Positions 21,390 through 32,800 of a DNA stretch of 64,000 bases are shown here, piece by piece (position 1 is the stretch's first letter; every line of letters starts with the position of its first letter). The notes under the pieces were generated by a model. The model searched no databases, was not told where the DNA came from, and worked only from the letters and a program-made list of their open reading frames with translations. Position numbers and translations under genes: made by a program. Source of the DNA: Euphorbia lathyris (lineage: Eukaryota > Streptophyta > Magnoliopsida > Malpighiales > Euphorbiaceae); contig NC_088911.1 of NCBI RefSeq assembly GCF_963576675.1, forward strand, positions 33,130,256 through 33,194,255, in the 5' to 3' direction.

Positions 21390-21813
21390 TATAAGTATAG
21401 AATAAATTTTTGTATTGAGTAAAAATTAATAATGGTATATTAATTGAGTAGATGTATAGTGTTTTATGACAAGTGGGTCCTAAAAAAATGAAAGTAAGAG
21501 ATGATTATAGTGGATTGTTAATTATGGGTGTGTTTTTGTACATGTGGCATCCAAGAGTTGTAAACTCCACTATTGATGCTTTAAGCTTGTTTTTAACTTT
21601 TAACTTTCTTCTTTTTGTCTGTACTTTAAGTTGGTCCACATATTTGAGTGTATGTCATACTTCTACATGTGTATACTCCTTTTGTTGACACATCTCAACA
21701 ACTTTTGTTGATTTATATTTTTTGTATTTTTTTTATGGATGTTATCATTATTTTGGACTATTTAAGCCAACATTATGATTTTTTTGCTCCTTATAAATTC
21801 AAGATATTCATAA

Positions 21814-22676
21814 GACCACCCACAATGGGTGTATCACTTTGAAAAAAGTGAGGCAAATTATTGTATTATGCCATTGTAGTTATGTGCATCACTTGAGGAG
21901 AGAGAAGATTTGCATCACTTTTGTGATGCACCTCTTATTTGTTTTTTAATATATATGTATAGATATAGTGGAATTTTTTATTCAATTTTATTGAATAACT
22001 GTTGGTCATTGTTTAAAAAAAATTTAATATATATATATAATTACCGCTATAATAGCTATTTTTTTTAAAAAAATTCTTTATAAATACCCAATTAATTTGC
22101 ACATACAAAAATACACCTACATTTTACAAATTTTAACGTTAAACATATTTAGAGGTATGGATAAACGCCAAAGTAGCAAAAAATCCACTCAGAAAAATCA
22201 ATATTCCGATTCGCAATGTTGCGTGTTCTAATGTCATTGTTTTTTTTATCGTCCTTTGTTTCGTGCTTTTAATGTAATTTTTTCGTTTTTAAATCTTGTA
22301 TTTTATTCCGTTTCGTATTCTCATGTTTTATTTCAATAAAAAATATCGTTTGTGATATATGTTATTTTTGCAATTAATTATATACTATTTTAATTCAAAA
22401 TAATTATAGATATAATTGATATTTATTTTTTTTAACTAATTTATAGATTAATGACATTATTTAGATTGAATAATGAAATAATTAGATTAATTGTTTGGTG
22501 GAAAGAAATAATAATTTATTTGAAATGTGTAAGAGTTTTATGACAAGTAGGTCCTACGTAAAAAAGTGATACAAATGGGTGTAATGGAGAGGTGGTTGAG
22601 TGTATTAGATTTTTTTGAAAAAAGTGGATTTTTTGGGATATAATTCAATAAAAGTAAGACACCATTGTGGGTGCTC
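21814..22676. mobile_element. Non-autonomous Harbinger-type element
   Basis: The left end is GACCACCCACAATGGGTG and the right end in complement is GAGCACCCACAATGGTG. TAA flanks both sides (21811-21813 and 22677-22679). Inside each end lie 'gaaaaaagtg' and 'aaaaagtgatac' words in opposite orientation. It has no ORF of note and is 863 bp long. It sits just upstream of, or within the 5' part of, the mariner-like element. Confidence 0.75.
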
Positions 22677-22892
22677 TAATGTGTCAACATTGTTTTGATA
22701 TTTCTTTCTAACATTGCTTTCTTTATTTGTCTATAGCTTGTATATCAAAAGCTCTAACCAGCACGTGCTTTTTAAAATTTTAATTTGTATTATTTTTTAT
22801 TGTAATTAAGCTAAATACAATTTCCTAAGGTAATTGCATTGCATACTTATTTGTTGTTTTTTACTTTTTTTTCATATTCCAAGGATAGACTT
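22677..22892. other. Mariner-like element 5' flank, non-coding
   Basis: No terminal repeat of the mariner element could be fixed here. Confidence 0.3.
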
Positions 22893-23654
22893 TCATGGAT
22901 ATGATATTTGAAATAGATCTAAATGTGGAACCAATAAATTTTGATGTTGATAATGGAGAATCTAGATAAGAGGAACCATAAGCTCATATTGTACCAGATT
23001 TTAACATTGTTCCAGAATATCATGTTCCATTGTTCGACTTAAATACAGAACCCATGTTAGAAGATGATACACGTATGGAAAATCTTGGTACTATATTTTC
23101 CCTTATTGTTTTAGCGTGCCTTGCTATTACAACTTGTTAAATCATGATTTATTTTCATATATATTGCGAATTATGCATATACAGAAGATTTACATGGACC
23201 AAGTAATACAAGAAAGACAAGAAATTTATCCAACACTGAACGTAAAGCAGTTTATGATATGTTGTTACATAAAAGTAGCAATGGAAAACTGCCACTAGGG
23301 ACGACAAAGTTGGTTCCGTCATTTTTTCGATTGGTATTCATGTTGTTCAACGCATTTGGAAACAATGGAAAAATAACAGGTTACATGTTGGTGTATCTCA
23401 CAGAATGACAAAAAATTGTGGTCGTAAGAGAATTGAGGTTAACTTTGATCGATTTCGTGAAATCCCTTTGCATCAGCGGACAATTTTTAGGTCTTTAACT
23501 CATTTGATGGATATGAAAAAGACTACATTATTTAGACGTCTACAATCCAAAAGTTATACGACGACATTCAAATACTATAAAACCTTTTCTTAAGGAAGAA
23601 AATAAGAGATCTCGATTGTAATTTTTCATATCGGTGCTTCACTAAACGAGTATA
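22893..23654 (+). pseudogene. Mariner-like transposase, N-terminal part
   Basis: Pieces in changing frames correspond to the N-terminal half of plant mariner-like transposases. They are an acidic head (FDLNTEPMLEDD at about 23035), the helix-turn-helix start (NLSNTERKAVYDMLLHKSSN near 23228, VVQRIWKQWKN near 23345), a conserved block NCGRKRIEVNFDRFREIPLH (from about 23414), and HSNTIKPFLKEENKRSRL near 23565-23620. Several stops and shifts are present. The reading is broken at 23654 by CACTA element 1 and resumes at 27928. The protein would cut at TA targets. Confidence 0.8.
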
Positions 23655-24542
23655 CACTACGCTAAAACCCTCTTCAGACGACAGTTAAAACCCGTCGTCC
23701 TGCGAGATATAAATCTGTCACGGGGCTCGCTGCCGTCTATTGCACCTTCAGACGACGATCAGGTTCTGTCATGTTTCGTCATCACACATGACATTAGCCT
23801 ATTTGCTTAATGTCATCTTACCCTTGTTACGATGCAGCTTATTTATTACTGCTGTCACCTTTAATGTCATCACATGACATTCTAACAATTAAAACCGCCA
23901 GGTTAGCGTGTGGAAAATTGGCATATTTAATTTGAGATGACAGTTCGTATAATAATTTCTGCTGTTATAGTCTGTTTAGATGGCACAGGTCTTAATCAAT
24001 CATGTTAAAGGATTTTTTTTCATATGAAAGATACATTTATTTTAATGTCTTTTTTATTGCTGTTTAGATGACATTTTTAAAAATTAAAATGTCACTTTAT
24101 GCCTTTTTCTTCGTTTGAATTTCTGGTTTTTATACCTGAATACAGAAACATTCTAAAATATGAAAATGAAATTCTGTATATCAATGGTTTTAATTTTATT
24201 GGAGACTAATACTCGTAATATGTTTACATTTGTGCCTATAACGTCAAATCCATATCTTGAATAACCAATACATTTCTGAATTAAAACACAAAAAAATAAC
24301 CAATATCCATAACGTCAATCCATATCTTGGAGTAATAATTAGGCCTATAATCCGAAAGGTCTTGGTATCTGCAAAAGCCAAGCAAGTCATTAATATTACA
24401 CACATCTCTAAACTCAGTAGTAATTACGTGACCTTTCCCCTTTCACGGCCTTTCACTTACCATAATCATATCACTATAAATATATGCATCATAAACGTTC
24501 AGAATCCATACCTTCAAGAACCAGAAAACTTACCCTGTAACA

Positions 24543-25260
24543 ATGGATCCCCTTGTTGAAACTCCACAAGAGATAATTGCCGACTTGGAGAAATTGTACA
24601 TGGAGAACCCAGAGTGGCTTCTGGCCATAGATGGTATGTAATGTCAATCCATAGTTGTTCTGTACTCTTCCTGATTTCTTCTGTGTATTTCTAATGCCTC
24701 TTCTTGGATGATAACGTACAGGTCCTCTCAATGGTAACTTCTTCAAATGGTCGATCAGAATGCAAGGCCCCCAATACACCCCATATGAAAATGGTGTATT
24801 TGAAATCAGAATCAGCTACCCTCCGGATTTCCCAAACAGACCTGCAAGAGTAATATTAACTCATATCAGTAAGATATAATCACCTACATGAAACATACAC
24901 TAATAAATCTCTCCTCTTATTCTCAGATTTGCTTCTGGAATAGGATATATCATCCTAACGTGGCTCCTCAGGGGTTGATTCAACTTTCCCGTATCCTTAA
25001 TAACCATCGTTTTTCCACTGCCATGGTATAATGCAACCATTTATCTATTTCATTTGATAAACATACAACATCATATTTTTGTTCTAATTATTCTATGCAT
25101 TTTGTAGTGTCTGTGGCACCTATATGATCTACTTCTACAGCCCCACATTGAGGAGCCATATCCTGGGCAAGAAGCAGTTGCTGAGCAATACCGCAGCAAT
25201 AGGGAAGAGTGTGAGGGGCTCGCCCGGATATGGACTGAGGAGTATGCAAAGTGGATATGA
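24543..25260 (+). CDS. Ubiquitin-conjugating E2-like protein lacking the catalytic cysteine
   Basis: Four exons, 24543-24633, 24722-24849, 24927-25025 and 25108-25260, join with GT/AG borders into an uninterrupted frame of 156 codons, the normal size of a bare UBC fold. The landmarks are in order: an N-terminal helix (EIIADLEKLYMENPEWLLAI), the WSIRMQGPQYTPYENGVFEI strand region, ISYPPDFPNRPAR, IYHPN at 80-84 with the conserved HPN, then APQGLIQLSRIL. In active E2 enzymes Cys stands eight residues after the HPN Asn; here that place (92) is Gln. The C-terminal helices follow (LLLQPHIEEPYP, RIWTEEYAKWI). E2 enzymes carry ubiquitin as a thioester, and this one should not form it. It may act like UEV scaffold proteins or may be an idle capture. 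Exon 2 uses GTAATA as donor, chosen because it keeps the family alignment. It lies inside CACTA element 1. Confidence 0.8.
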
Positions 25261-25261
25261 G

Positions 25262-25890
25262 GGTGTCCAAATCTCCTAAACTATCTTGAGTGAGGGAAAG
25301 TAGGATCGAAAGGCAATGCGAGCTCCAAATGTGGCTCTCATTCCAATTCGAAATTTCCTTTCTCCACTCAAAATAGTTAAGGAGAGTTGGACCTTTAATC
25401 CCCCCCCCCCTTTTGTAATATAACGTAGAGCTTTGTGCTCCTAAACTGACCCTTTTGCTCCTTCCACTTGGGTTGTACTCGTTGTACTCTTAACTTGGTA
25501 ATGAGGGTTATGATGATGTCACCACAAGGGACTTTGTTTGTGCTGAATATGAAGAGTGTTCAAATCTTCTAAGCTGTCATGACTAAGTGAAAGGAGAATC
25601 GAAAGGCAATATGAGCTCCAAATGTGGATCTCATTCCAATTCCAAATTTCCTTTCACTAGTCAGAACATCTAAGGAGCTTTGGACCATCAAATAGCACCG
25701 AAAGGCAACACTCATCCCCCTTTTGTAATATAACGTAGAGCTTTGCTATTCAGTTTGTATGTATGTGCAAGTAGACTAAACTGACCCTTTTACAATGCTC
25801 CTTCCACTTGGGTTGTACTCGTGGTACTCTGAACTTGGTAATGAGGTTTATGATGCTGTCAAAATAAGGGACTCTGTTTGTGCTGAATGC
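25262..25890. repeat. Two tandem copies of E2 3'-flanking sequence
   Basis: The first copy runs about 25262-25548 and the second about 25549-25890. Shared phrases include 'gatcgaaaggcaat', 'gagctccaaatgtgg', 'ttttgtaatataacgtagag', 'ccacttgggttgtactcg' and 'ttgtgctgaat'. Spacing is about 290-320 bp. The duplicate covers the likely 3' untranslated region of the E2-like gene. Confidence 0.8.
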
Positions 25891-26139
25891 ATCATAAACC
25901 TATCACCATGTTTAATGTTGTTGTTGCGATATCAAACCGAGTGGAAAGGAACTTATAAGAGTATGGCCAATGCACATACATAACCCTTTATGTAGAGCTT
26001 GTTATTCAGTTCGTATGTATGTATATTCTATCTAATCAAAATATATCTTATCATTTGCAAGCCATATTAGTACATGCAATTAGCCTAAATTTACCCTTTA
26101 ATACATGCTTCATAAACGAACTGCATTCAGAATCCTTAC
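25891..26139. other. CACTA interior, non-coding
   Basis: Contains partial further matches to the preceding repeat ('tgtagagcttgttattcagtt'). No gene. Confidence 0.4.
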
Positions 26140-26527
26140 TTATCATCATAGGTCATGTTCAAATAAAAATGAGTCAGTTGAGTTCATAACATTTTCAGCT
26201 TTAAGAGTATGCCTAACATGCTATAACAAGTAGACAACTTATTCAAGTAGACATATGTATATTCAAGTGAACATGCTATAACAAGTAGACAACTTATTCA
26301 TGCATGTCTATTCCTTACTTATTCAAGACAACTTATTCCTTACTTATCATCATAGGTCATGTTCAAATAAAAAGGAGTCAGATGAGTTTTAACATTTTCA
26401 GCTTTAAGAGTATGCCTAACATGCTATAACAAGTAGACAACTTATTCGTGCATGTCTATTCCTTACTTATTCAAGACAACTTATTCCTTACTTATCATCA
26501 TAGGTCATGTTCAAATAAAAAAGAGTA
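26140..26527. repeat. Irregular tandem repeat in CACTA element 1
   Basis: 'tatcatcataggtcatgttc' recurs at about 26141, 26345 and 26492, with 'gagtatgcctaacatgctat' and 'caagtagacaacttattc' between. Steps of roughly 204 and 148 bp show a compound unit. Confidence 0.8.
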
Positions 26528-27099
26528 TGGTGATATCTTATCATTTGCTCAATCACCCTTTTACAATGTTCCTTTAATACTTGATGCATGATTAATAAGC
26601 TACATGCCCAAATGAACAATCGTACACATACTCATACAGAACATCAAACATAAACATCAACAGAACATCAAACATAAACATGTTTCATACACATACACAT
26701 ACACATACTCAATCACTTCTAGCAGTATAACTCATAGGTGTAAGAGTATTGCCAATCACAATGAACATTCAAAGCTTTAGAGTATGCCTAATCAGCCACA
26801 TGCTTAATGATCATTCATATATAAACTCTATGAGTCATAGCTTCCTAAACAATTATATCTAACCAATCAGTTCATACCAATCATTTCATCATCACCCACA
26901 ACATCATACATATATGTAATCGTTCAGTTCAAACCCACATAACAATATATATACTAAATCAGGCTAGTTTCCTAAATCAATAAGTTCTAGGTTCCTAAAC
27001 AGTACATCAAACATACTCAATCACTTCTAAAGGCATGACCAATCAGTTCAAACCAATATAACATTAATATATATTCATGAAGTTAAAGAAATCTTCCCA
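26528..27099. other. CACTA interior with 'acatac/aacatca' rich sequence
   Basis: Low-complexity sequence with many 'catacaca', 'caatca' and 'cataaacatc' words. No gene. It corresponds in place to the repeat-rich tract at 39900-40330 and 54306-54745 of CACTA element 2. Confidence 0.4.
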
Positions 27100-27525
27100 T
27101 ATGCTAAAGGCATGAACCGATTGACAATCTCTTCAGTCAGCCTTCCCATGTACTGAAGCATTCTTACTAACCCTGCAAATATTATGTTCCAATAAAAAGG
27201 AATCAGATGAGTTCATACCATCTACTGTATCAGGCACTATATTGCCCTAGGTTAATAAAGATAAAGACCCAAGCTTTTCAGCAGTGAATCTAAATACAAT
27301 AAAATCAGTGTAGCTAAGCGAGAGATCTAAACCTTTCAATGATAGGTTTGAAAATCACAAGATCCTTATTCCAGCTGCTGAAATCGACATACACAAAAGT
27401 AATTCAGATGAGGAAAAGATAGATTAAGGAACAATGATACTCTAATAAAATTAGGAACGAAGAAATTATGGCTTACCAGTACCATGTTTCGAGCTACCCA
27501 GTGATTGCATGTTCAAATCAACCAT
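27100..27525 (-). other. Conserved gene-like block shared by both CACTA elements
   Basis: Read on the minus strand there is a candidate first exon (27525-27477) beginning MVDLNMQSLGSSKHG and ending in a GTAAG donor. A block after 'gatttcag' reads SWNKDLVIFKPIIERF, and a later block near 27170-27100 reads MLQYMGRLTEEIVNRFMP. Frames of neighbouring blocks do not join simply, so the exon model is uncertain. The same order of blocks, with the same splice-like borders, lies at 39410-39900 on the plus strand in CACTA element 2. I do not recognise the family. Upstream 'tatataaacc' near 27580 could be a TATA box. Confidence 0.45.
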
Positions 27526-27927
27526 GGAGATAGAGAGGGATGAAGCTCTTGTGTAACCTAAACTGGGGTTTGGGATTAGAGAGAAGGTTTATATATCAGC
27601 TGAAATTTCAGTCAAAATAATAGAGCGCCTAAAATTTGGTATGGCCGCGTAAGTGAAATTTCATTTGCCGCTTTTTGTTTTCGGCATACAATGACATTCA
27701 TTTATTAGAGGTGTCATCTATTGAGCGCATCAAATTTAACAAAAACGCGCATTTTCTTTGGATGACAGGATTCTGTAATCGTAATGTCATCTGAGAATCG
27801 AGCGCATTTTTTATTTCGCCTTCAGATGACATACTGTTAAAATACTGTCACGAAAAATATTCAGACGATATAAAAACAAATGTCTGTCATGTATCTTGTG
27901 TCATGTGAAAGGGAAAATGGCATAGTG

Positions 27928-28762
27928 ATACCACATGATCCAACATTTAAGGATATGTCTAAGATTATCCATATTAATGAGAAGTGGTTCTACATGACAA
28001 AAAAAATGAAAATTATTATTTGCTGCTAGATGAAGAAGATCCTTTGCGTGCCTGCAAAGCAAAAATTTCATTAGGAAGGTCATGTTTTCAGTTGCCTTAG
28101 AGCCTCCGAGGTTTGATGCCGATGGAAATGAAATTTTCTTTGGAGAAATTGGTGTATTTCCTTTGGTTACACAAGAGCTGACTAAACGAAGTAGTGTTAA
28201 TAGAGTTATTGGAAGTTTAGAAACAAAACCAATAAATTTGGTAACTAGAGAAGCTATAAGGTCCTTGTTGATCGGAAAAGTTCTACACGCAATTAAGGAG
28301 AAATGGCCGAGAGAAGATTTTGGATATCCGATATTTATTCAACAAGATAATGCAAGAACACATATTGATCAGGATGATACTGAATTTTGTCAAGCTATTG
28401 CACAAAATGGGTTTGATATTCGTTTGATTCCTACGAACTCTCCAGATTTAAATGTATTGGATCTGGGATTTTTTAGTGTCATTCAGTCCTTAGAATATAA
28501 GGAGTCATCTACCACATTTGATGAACTTATACAAGCTGTAGTTAAAGCATTCGAAGATTTTCCTGCATGAAAGTCTAACCGAATATTTCTAGCATTGCAG
28601 TTGTGCATGATAGAAATAATGAAATCAAAAGGTTCCCAAAAATATAAAATCCCACATATGAAAAAGGTTGTGTTAGAAAGAGAAGGTCGATTGCCTACTC
28701 ATATGAAATATGACTATGAATTGGTACAAGAAGTTCTAAGTTATCTAAATAGTGTCACTTAA
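27928..28762 (+). pseudogene. Mariner-like transposase, catalytic part
   Basis: After the CACTA insertion the mariner frame resumes with IIHINEKWFYMTKK, which holds the first catalytic position region. It continues in the open stretch 28082-28570 (FDADGNEIFFGEIGVFPLVT, KEKWPREDFGYPIFIQQDNA, LIPTNSPDLNVLDLGFF). QQDNARTH gives the second acid and NSPDLNVLD the third, the DD39D-type pattern of plant mariner-like elements. The tail KIPHMKKVVLEREGRLPTH ends near 28762. One stop at about 28570 and a shift near 28080 break it. A relic, but a nearly complete one if the CACTA is ignored. Confidence 0.85.
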
Positions 28763-29096
28763 TTTAGGTATATGGTTTGAACTTTGAATTAGTAACAATT
28801 CTTTGCTAATTTTTTCAATCAAAATATATTTACTATTGCTAATTTGTTCTTATTTTGGTGTTAGTGCAAATGTGTAGATTGAGACTTTATAGAAGTTGTT
28901 ACCTTTTAGCATGTTGACAAGGGAATGCATAACCTTTTATTTTGAGACTTTCTTTTTCACTTTTTTTTATTAGAGATTGATGTTTAAGATAATTGTAATT
29001 TGCATCCAAAACAAAGAAGTTTAAATGGAATTTATGGGAATTCTTACTTCATTTTTTATAGGAATTAAAACTTGCATTAAAAGGAGTTCTTATATT
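28763..29096. other. Mariner 3' flank, non-coding
   Basis: AT-rich. No terminal inverted repeat was recognised. Confidence 0.35.
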
Positions 29097-29272
29097 AAGC
29101 ACCGGGTCATCCATGTCACTCGGAGGACCTGCAATTCACATTTGGACACGTGTATTGTGACCCCATATAATAATTAAAATAGTGGGACCTCTTATAATAT
29201 ACGTGGGTCCATGTTACACGTGTCAAAATATGTATGGAAGGTCCTCCATTTGACATGGAGATCCGGGTGCTT
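29097..29272. mobile_element. 176-bp MITE
   Basis: AAGCACCGGGTCATCCATGT at the left pairs with the complement of the right end (AAGCACCCGGATCTCCATGT). The match continues through 'ggaggacc' and 'gacacgtgta' for about 60 bp on each side. The superfamily is uncertain because no clean duplication was found. Confidence 0.7.
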
Positions 29273-29798
29273 CTAATAATTTGCCCATTAAAAGACTTAG
29301 AAATTAAGTTTGGTACAAGCAAAGACATATGATGGAAAATTTTCCAACAAAATACATGGATAGCCTAATTTGATCAATTCAGTCCACGCAATTGTTTCCC
29401 TCCATTTTATAGACTTTTACCATTAAGCCTAATTTCTTCCATCTTTTTTTGGCACTCCTGCAAATTTTAAATAAGTGGAGAAGTGTACTGTCAAGACCAC
29501 CACAAATAAACAATATGCACTCTTCACCACATTCTTCTTTCTTAAATTTTCATGGAAGGAATTCTTACTTTATTAAGTTACATTACTCATTTCAATAAAA
29601 GAAAAACGACACATAAATCATTTGTAAAGGTAACAACACTTATTTTTAAATCATTTTTTTTATTTTATTCTTCAACAACACTTACTCTTCAACAACATTT
29701 ACTCTTCATTTTATTCTTTTGTGCATAGAAACATTGTCATTTGACAATTATCCTTAACATTTGACAAGTATCATTGTCATTTGACAATGTTTTTATCC
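29273..29798. other. Non-coding spacer
   Basis: It contains three close copies of 'catttgacaa' near 29728-29787. No gene. Confidence 0.4.
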
Positions 29799-29806
29799 AC
29801 TACACA

Positions 29807-32800
29807 CAGTGCCGGCCCTAGGCCTAGGGCCTAGGGCTGGAGGGGGCCCAAATTTTTTTAAACCTTATATGTACCTATAAAAAATTAATTCTTTTAAATA
29901 TAAACAGAGGGCCTATTATTTGTGGAAGCCCATTGATAAATAAAATTTAAAAGGGCCTGCTTAAATTTTATACACCTTAGTTATTTTTTCTACAGCATTT
30001 TAGACTCCCACCATGTAATTTCCTCTTCCATTCACGATTCCATATGATCTGTCGTCGGCTGTTGTGCTTCCTTCTTCAAACACGTATGCCCTACCCTTTC
30101 AAACACGCCACTGCTGCTTATTTCCCTTCAAACCACCGCAAACGATTCAATGTCACTCAGGTCGGTTGCTTTTTGTTTAGGTATTTCATTTTTTTTCGAG
30201 TGATCAGAAGTAAATAAACAGTAGTAAAAAGAAAACAAAAAGCCAGAGACATAAATTATAATGGAGAAAGTGAGGCTCGGATTTTCATTGTTATTATGTA
30301 GTATTTCATTGTGATCACCACCACCATCAACGATTGAAATTATTGCTGATAGTTTATGTATTTCATTGTTTTTTTCCCAGATTATTGATTTAAAGATTTA
30401 GTTTTAATTATTTATTTTTTAGTTTTAGTTTTGATTTTGATTTTACTTTTGAAATTAAGATTAGTTTGAATTATGGTCTTTATTGTATTTTTTGAATTTA
30501 AGATTGTGTCTCTGAATTTAGGGGCAATGACTAAATTGGATTGTATTTTTTTTATTGTGGTTTGGATTGTATTTTTTAATTTAAGAGCAGTATGAATATA
30601 TTTTTTATTGTAATTTGTTGATTCTTTACGATTACAGTAATAGAATTTAGCATTTAACTTATTTGCGACATTAATTTTGATTTGATTTCATTCAGGTGCT
30701 CTGGTTCTTTTTATAGTGGAAGTTGGCTTCAAATTTCGTCTTCCTACTTCAAGAATCAAGAGTTAAAGTTTTTCAGGTGCAATTGTTATTTTTATTTAAT
30801 AGTTAGATATTATATTTGTTGATGAGATGTTGTCTAAAAAGCATTTATATGGAAGTGAAAAAAGAAAAAGGAAAAAACAAGATGAAGAATTGGTGAAATC
30901 ACAACAAGGGGCCCCAGATAAGTTTGTGTTTAAAAAGCCAAATTCTCATGAAAGTTTGGATCAATCAATTGAAAATTTGGATCAAGTAAATAAAAATTTG
31001 CATAATGAAAAAATCTTGAAAATGATGAAGTTAATGATCCAATTGATCCTAATGATGTGCCAATTGCATCTAATATTGAAAATTTAGGCATTAATAATGA
31101 AGAGCAAATACTTCCTCATTTAGATATATATGATCCTAGAAATTGGGAGGGTATGAACAACAATGTGAGAGATATTTTAGTTGAAAAAGGCCCTATAAGA
31201 GAAATGAATCTTAATTTTCCTATGGATAGTTTTTCTAGACATTTCTCATATGCATATTATTCTAGAAAGTTGAGCAATAATGAGATTAGTGATAGAAATT
31301 GGTTGGTTTACTCCAAACATGTTGACAAAGTATATTGTTTTTGTTGTAAATTGTTCAAATCTGTTAGTAACGTAACTTTGTTAGCAAATGGGGGCTTAAA
31401 TGATTGGAAACATATTAGCCAAAGACTCAAACAACATGAACTTAGTGTGGAGCATATGACTAATATGATTACTTGGAATGAATTGAGAGTAAGATTAGAT
31501 AAAAATCAAACAATCGATAAACATTTGCAAGAAGAGATAATGAAAGAGAAAGATCGTTGGAGACAAGTTTTACATAGAATATTCTCTGTTATGAAATGTC
31601 TTACTAAACATAATCTTGAATTTCGAGGGTCCAATGAAAAATTACATCAAGATAACAATGGTAATTTTTTAGGATTGATTGAAATGATTGCTGAATTTGA
31701 TATGATTATGCAAGACCATGTTAGACGCATTCAGGATCGAGAAATTCATTATCATTATCTTGGGCATACGATTCAAAATTAATTTATTTCCATTTTGTCA
31801 AAAAAATGTTAGAAGTTCTATCATTAATGTCGTCAAAGAGGCAAAATATTTTTCCATAATTCTTGACTGTACCCCTGATATAAGTCATCTAGAACAAATG
31901 ACTCTTATAATTCGATGTGTGAATATGTCGAATAACCAAATTAAAATTGAGGAGTTTTTTTTGGAGTTTTTAAAAGTGGATGATACATCAGGATTATGAC
32001 TTTTTAATGAATTGCAAGATGTTTTAAAATCTCTTGATCTTAATGTTGATAACGTGAGGGGTCAATGTTATGATAATGGTTCTAATATGAAAGGAAAAAA
32101 TCAAGGTGTTCAAAAGCGGTTTCTCGAAATAAATCCAAAAGCCTTACATGCCTTGTGCTTGTCATAGTCTTAATCTTATTCTTGGTGATATGACACATTC
32201 TTGTGTTAGAGCTATTTCTTTTTTTGGAGTTGTTCAACGAGTATATTCATTATTTTCAGGGTCTACAAAGAGATGAAATTTTTTACTTGATAATGTTCCT
32301 GGGTTAACTGTGAAATACTTGTCAAATACTCGTTGGGATAGTAGAATTAACAGTGTCAAAGCTATTAGATTTCAATGTCCCCAAATAAAGTTAGCTTTGG
32401 GGGAATTATATGATTATTGTGAAAATGATGCAAAGTCAAAGAGTGAAGCAGAAAGTTTGGCTAATGCACTCTCTAGTTATGAGTTTTTGCTTAGTATGGT
32501 GATTTGGTATGAAATTTTATTTGCTGTTAATGTGGTGAGCAAAAAATTGCAATCTAAGTCTATGTGCATAGACACTACCATACAACAAATAGAAGGAGTG
32601 ATATCATATTTTAAAAAGTATAGAAGTGAAGGGTTTACAAATACTATTGATATTGCTAAAAGTCTTACACTTGAAATGGATGTAGAGCCTACTTTTCCCA
32701 CCAAGCATCGTGTTATTAGGAAAAAAACAATTTAGGGAGAACAATGAGAATGAAGTAGTTAACTCGCCTGAAGAGTCATTTCGAATTGATTATTTTGTGG

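Larger units (their letters stand above)
8024..21580. mobile_element. PIF/Harbinger transposon, autonomous type, heavily nested
   Basis: The left end starts GAGCAACTTTAGTCC at 8024. The right end, complemented from 21580, starts AGCATCAATAGTGG. Both are flanked by TTA (8021-8023 and 21581-21583), the 3-bp target typical of this superfamily. Subterminal regions are inverted copies: 'acttgtcataaaacac' at about 9842-9857 is repeated in complement at about 21463-21478, and the alignment continues for about 170 bp. The two genes expected of an autonomous element are both present on the minus strand: DDE transposase (10140-11354) and MYB/SANT-like protein (19684-20783). Removing the nested hAT, MITEs and LINE leaves roughly 4 kb, a normal size. 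Both genes carry disabling mutations. Confidence 0.8.
23655..27927. mobile_element. CACTA element 1, carrying an E2-like gene
   Basis: The left end reads CACTACGCTAAAACCC and the right end in complement CACTATGCCATTTTCCC. The 3-bp target duplication ATA flanks it (23652-23654 and 27928-27930), and removing the element rejoins the mariner transposase. Both subterminal regions (23655-24180 and 27690-27927) are crowded with 'gtcatctga', 'gatgaca' and 'cagacgac' words, probable transposase-binding repeats. There is no CACTA transposase, so it is non-autonomous. The interior carries the E2-like gene (24543-25260), tandem repeats (25262-26527) and a second, minus-strand gene-like block (27100-27525). 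It is 4273 bp long and is the inverted relative of CACTA element 2. Confidence 0.9.

Noticed and set aside
26140..26527. Spaced direct repeats that at first sight recall a CRISPR array
   Set aside because: Repeat steps are irregular and over 140 bp, the repeats contain gene-flank-like sequence, and the setting is a plant transposon.
29807..29860. 'ggcctagggcctagggc' as a possible GC-rich promoter
   Set aside because: It is the terminal and subterminal sequence of the hAT transposon.
30001..30780. Search for a tRNA or rRNA gene here and elsewhere
   Set aside because: No cloverleaf with A and B boxes or rRNA core sequence was recognised anywhere in the window.
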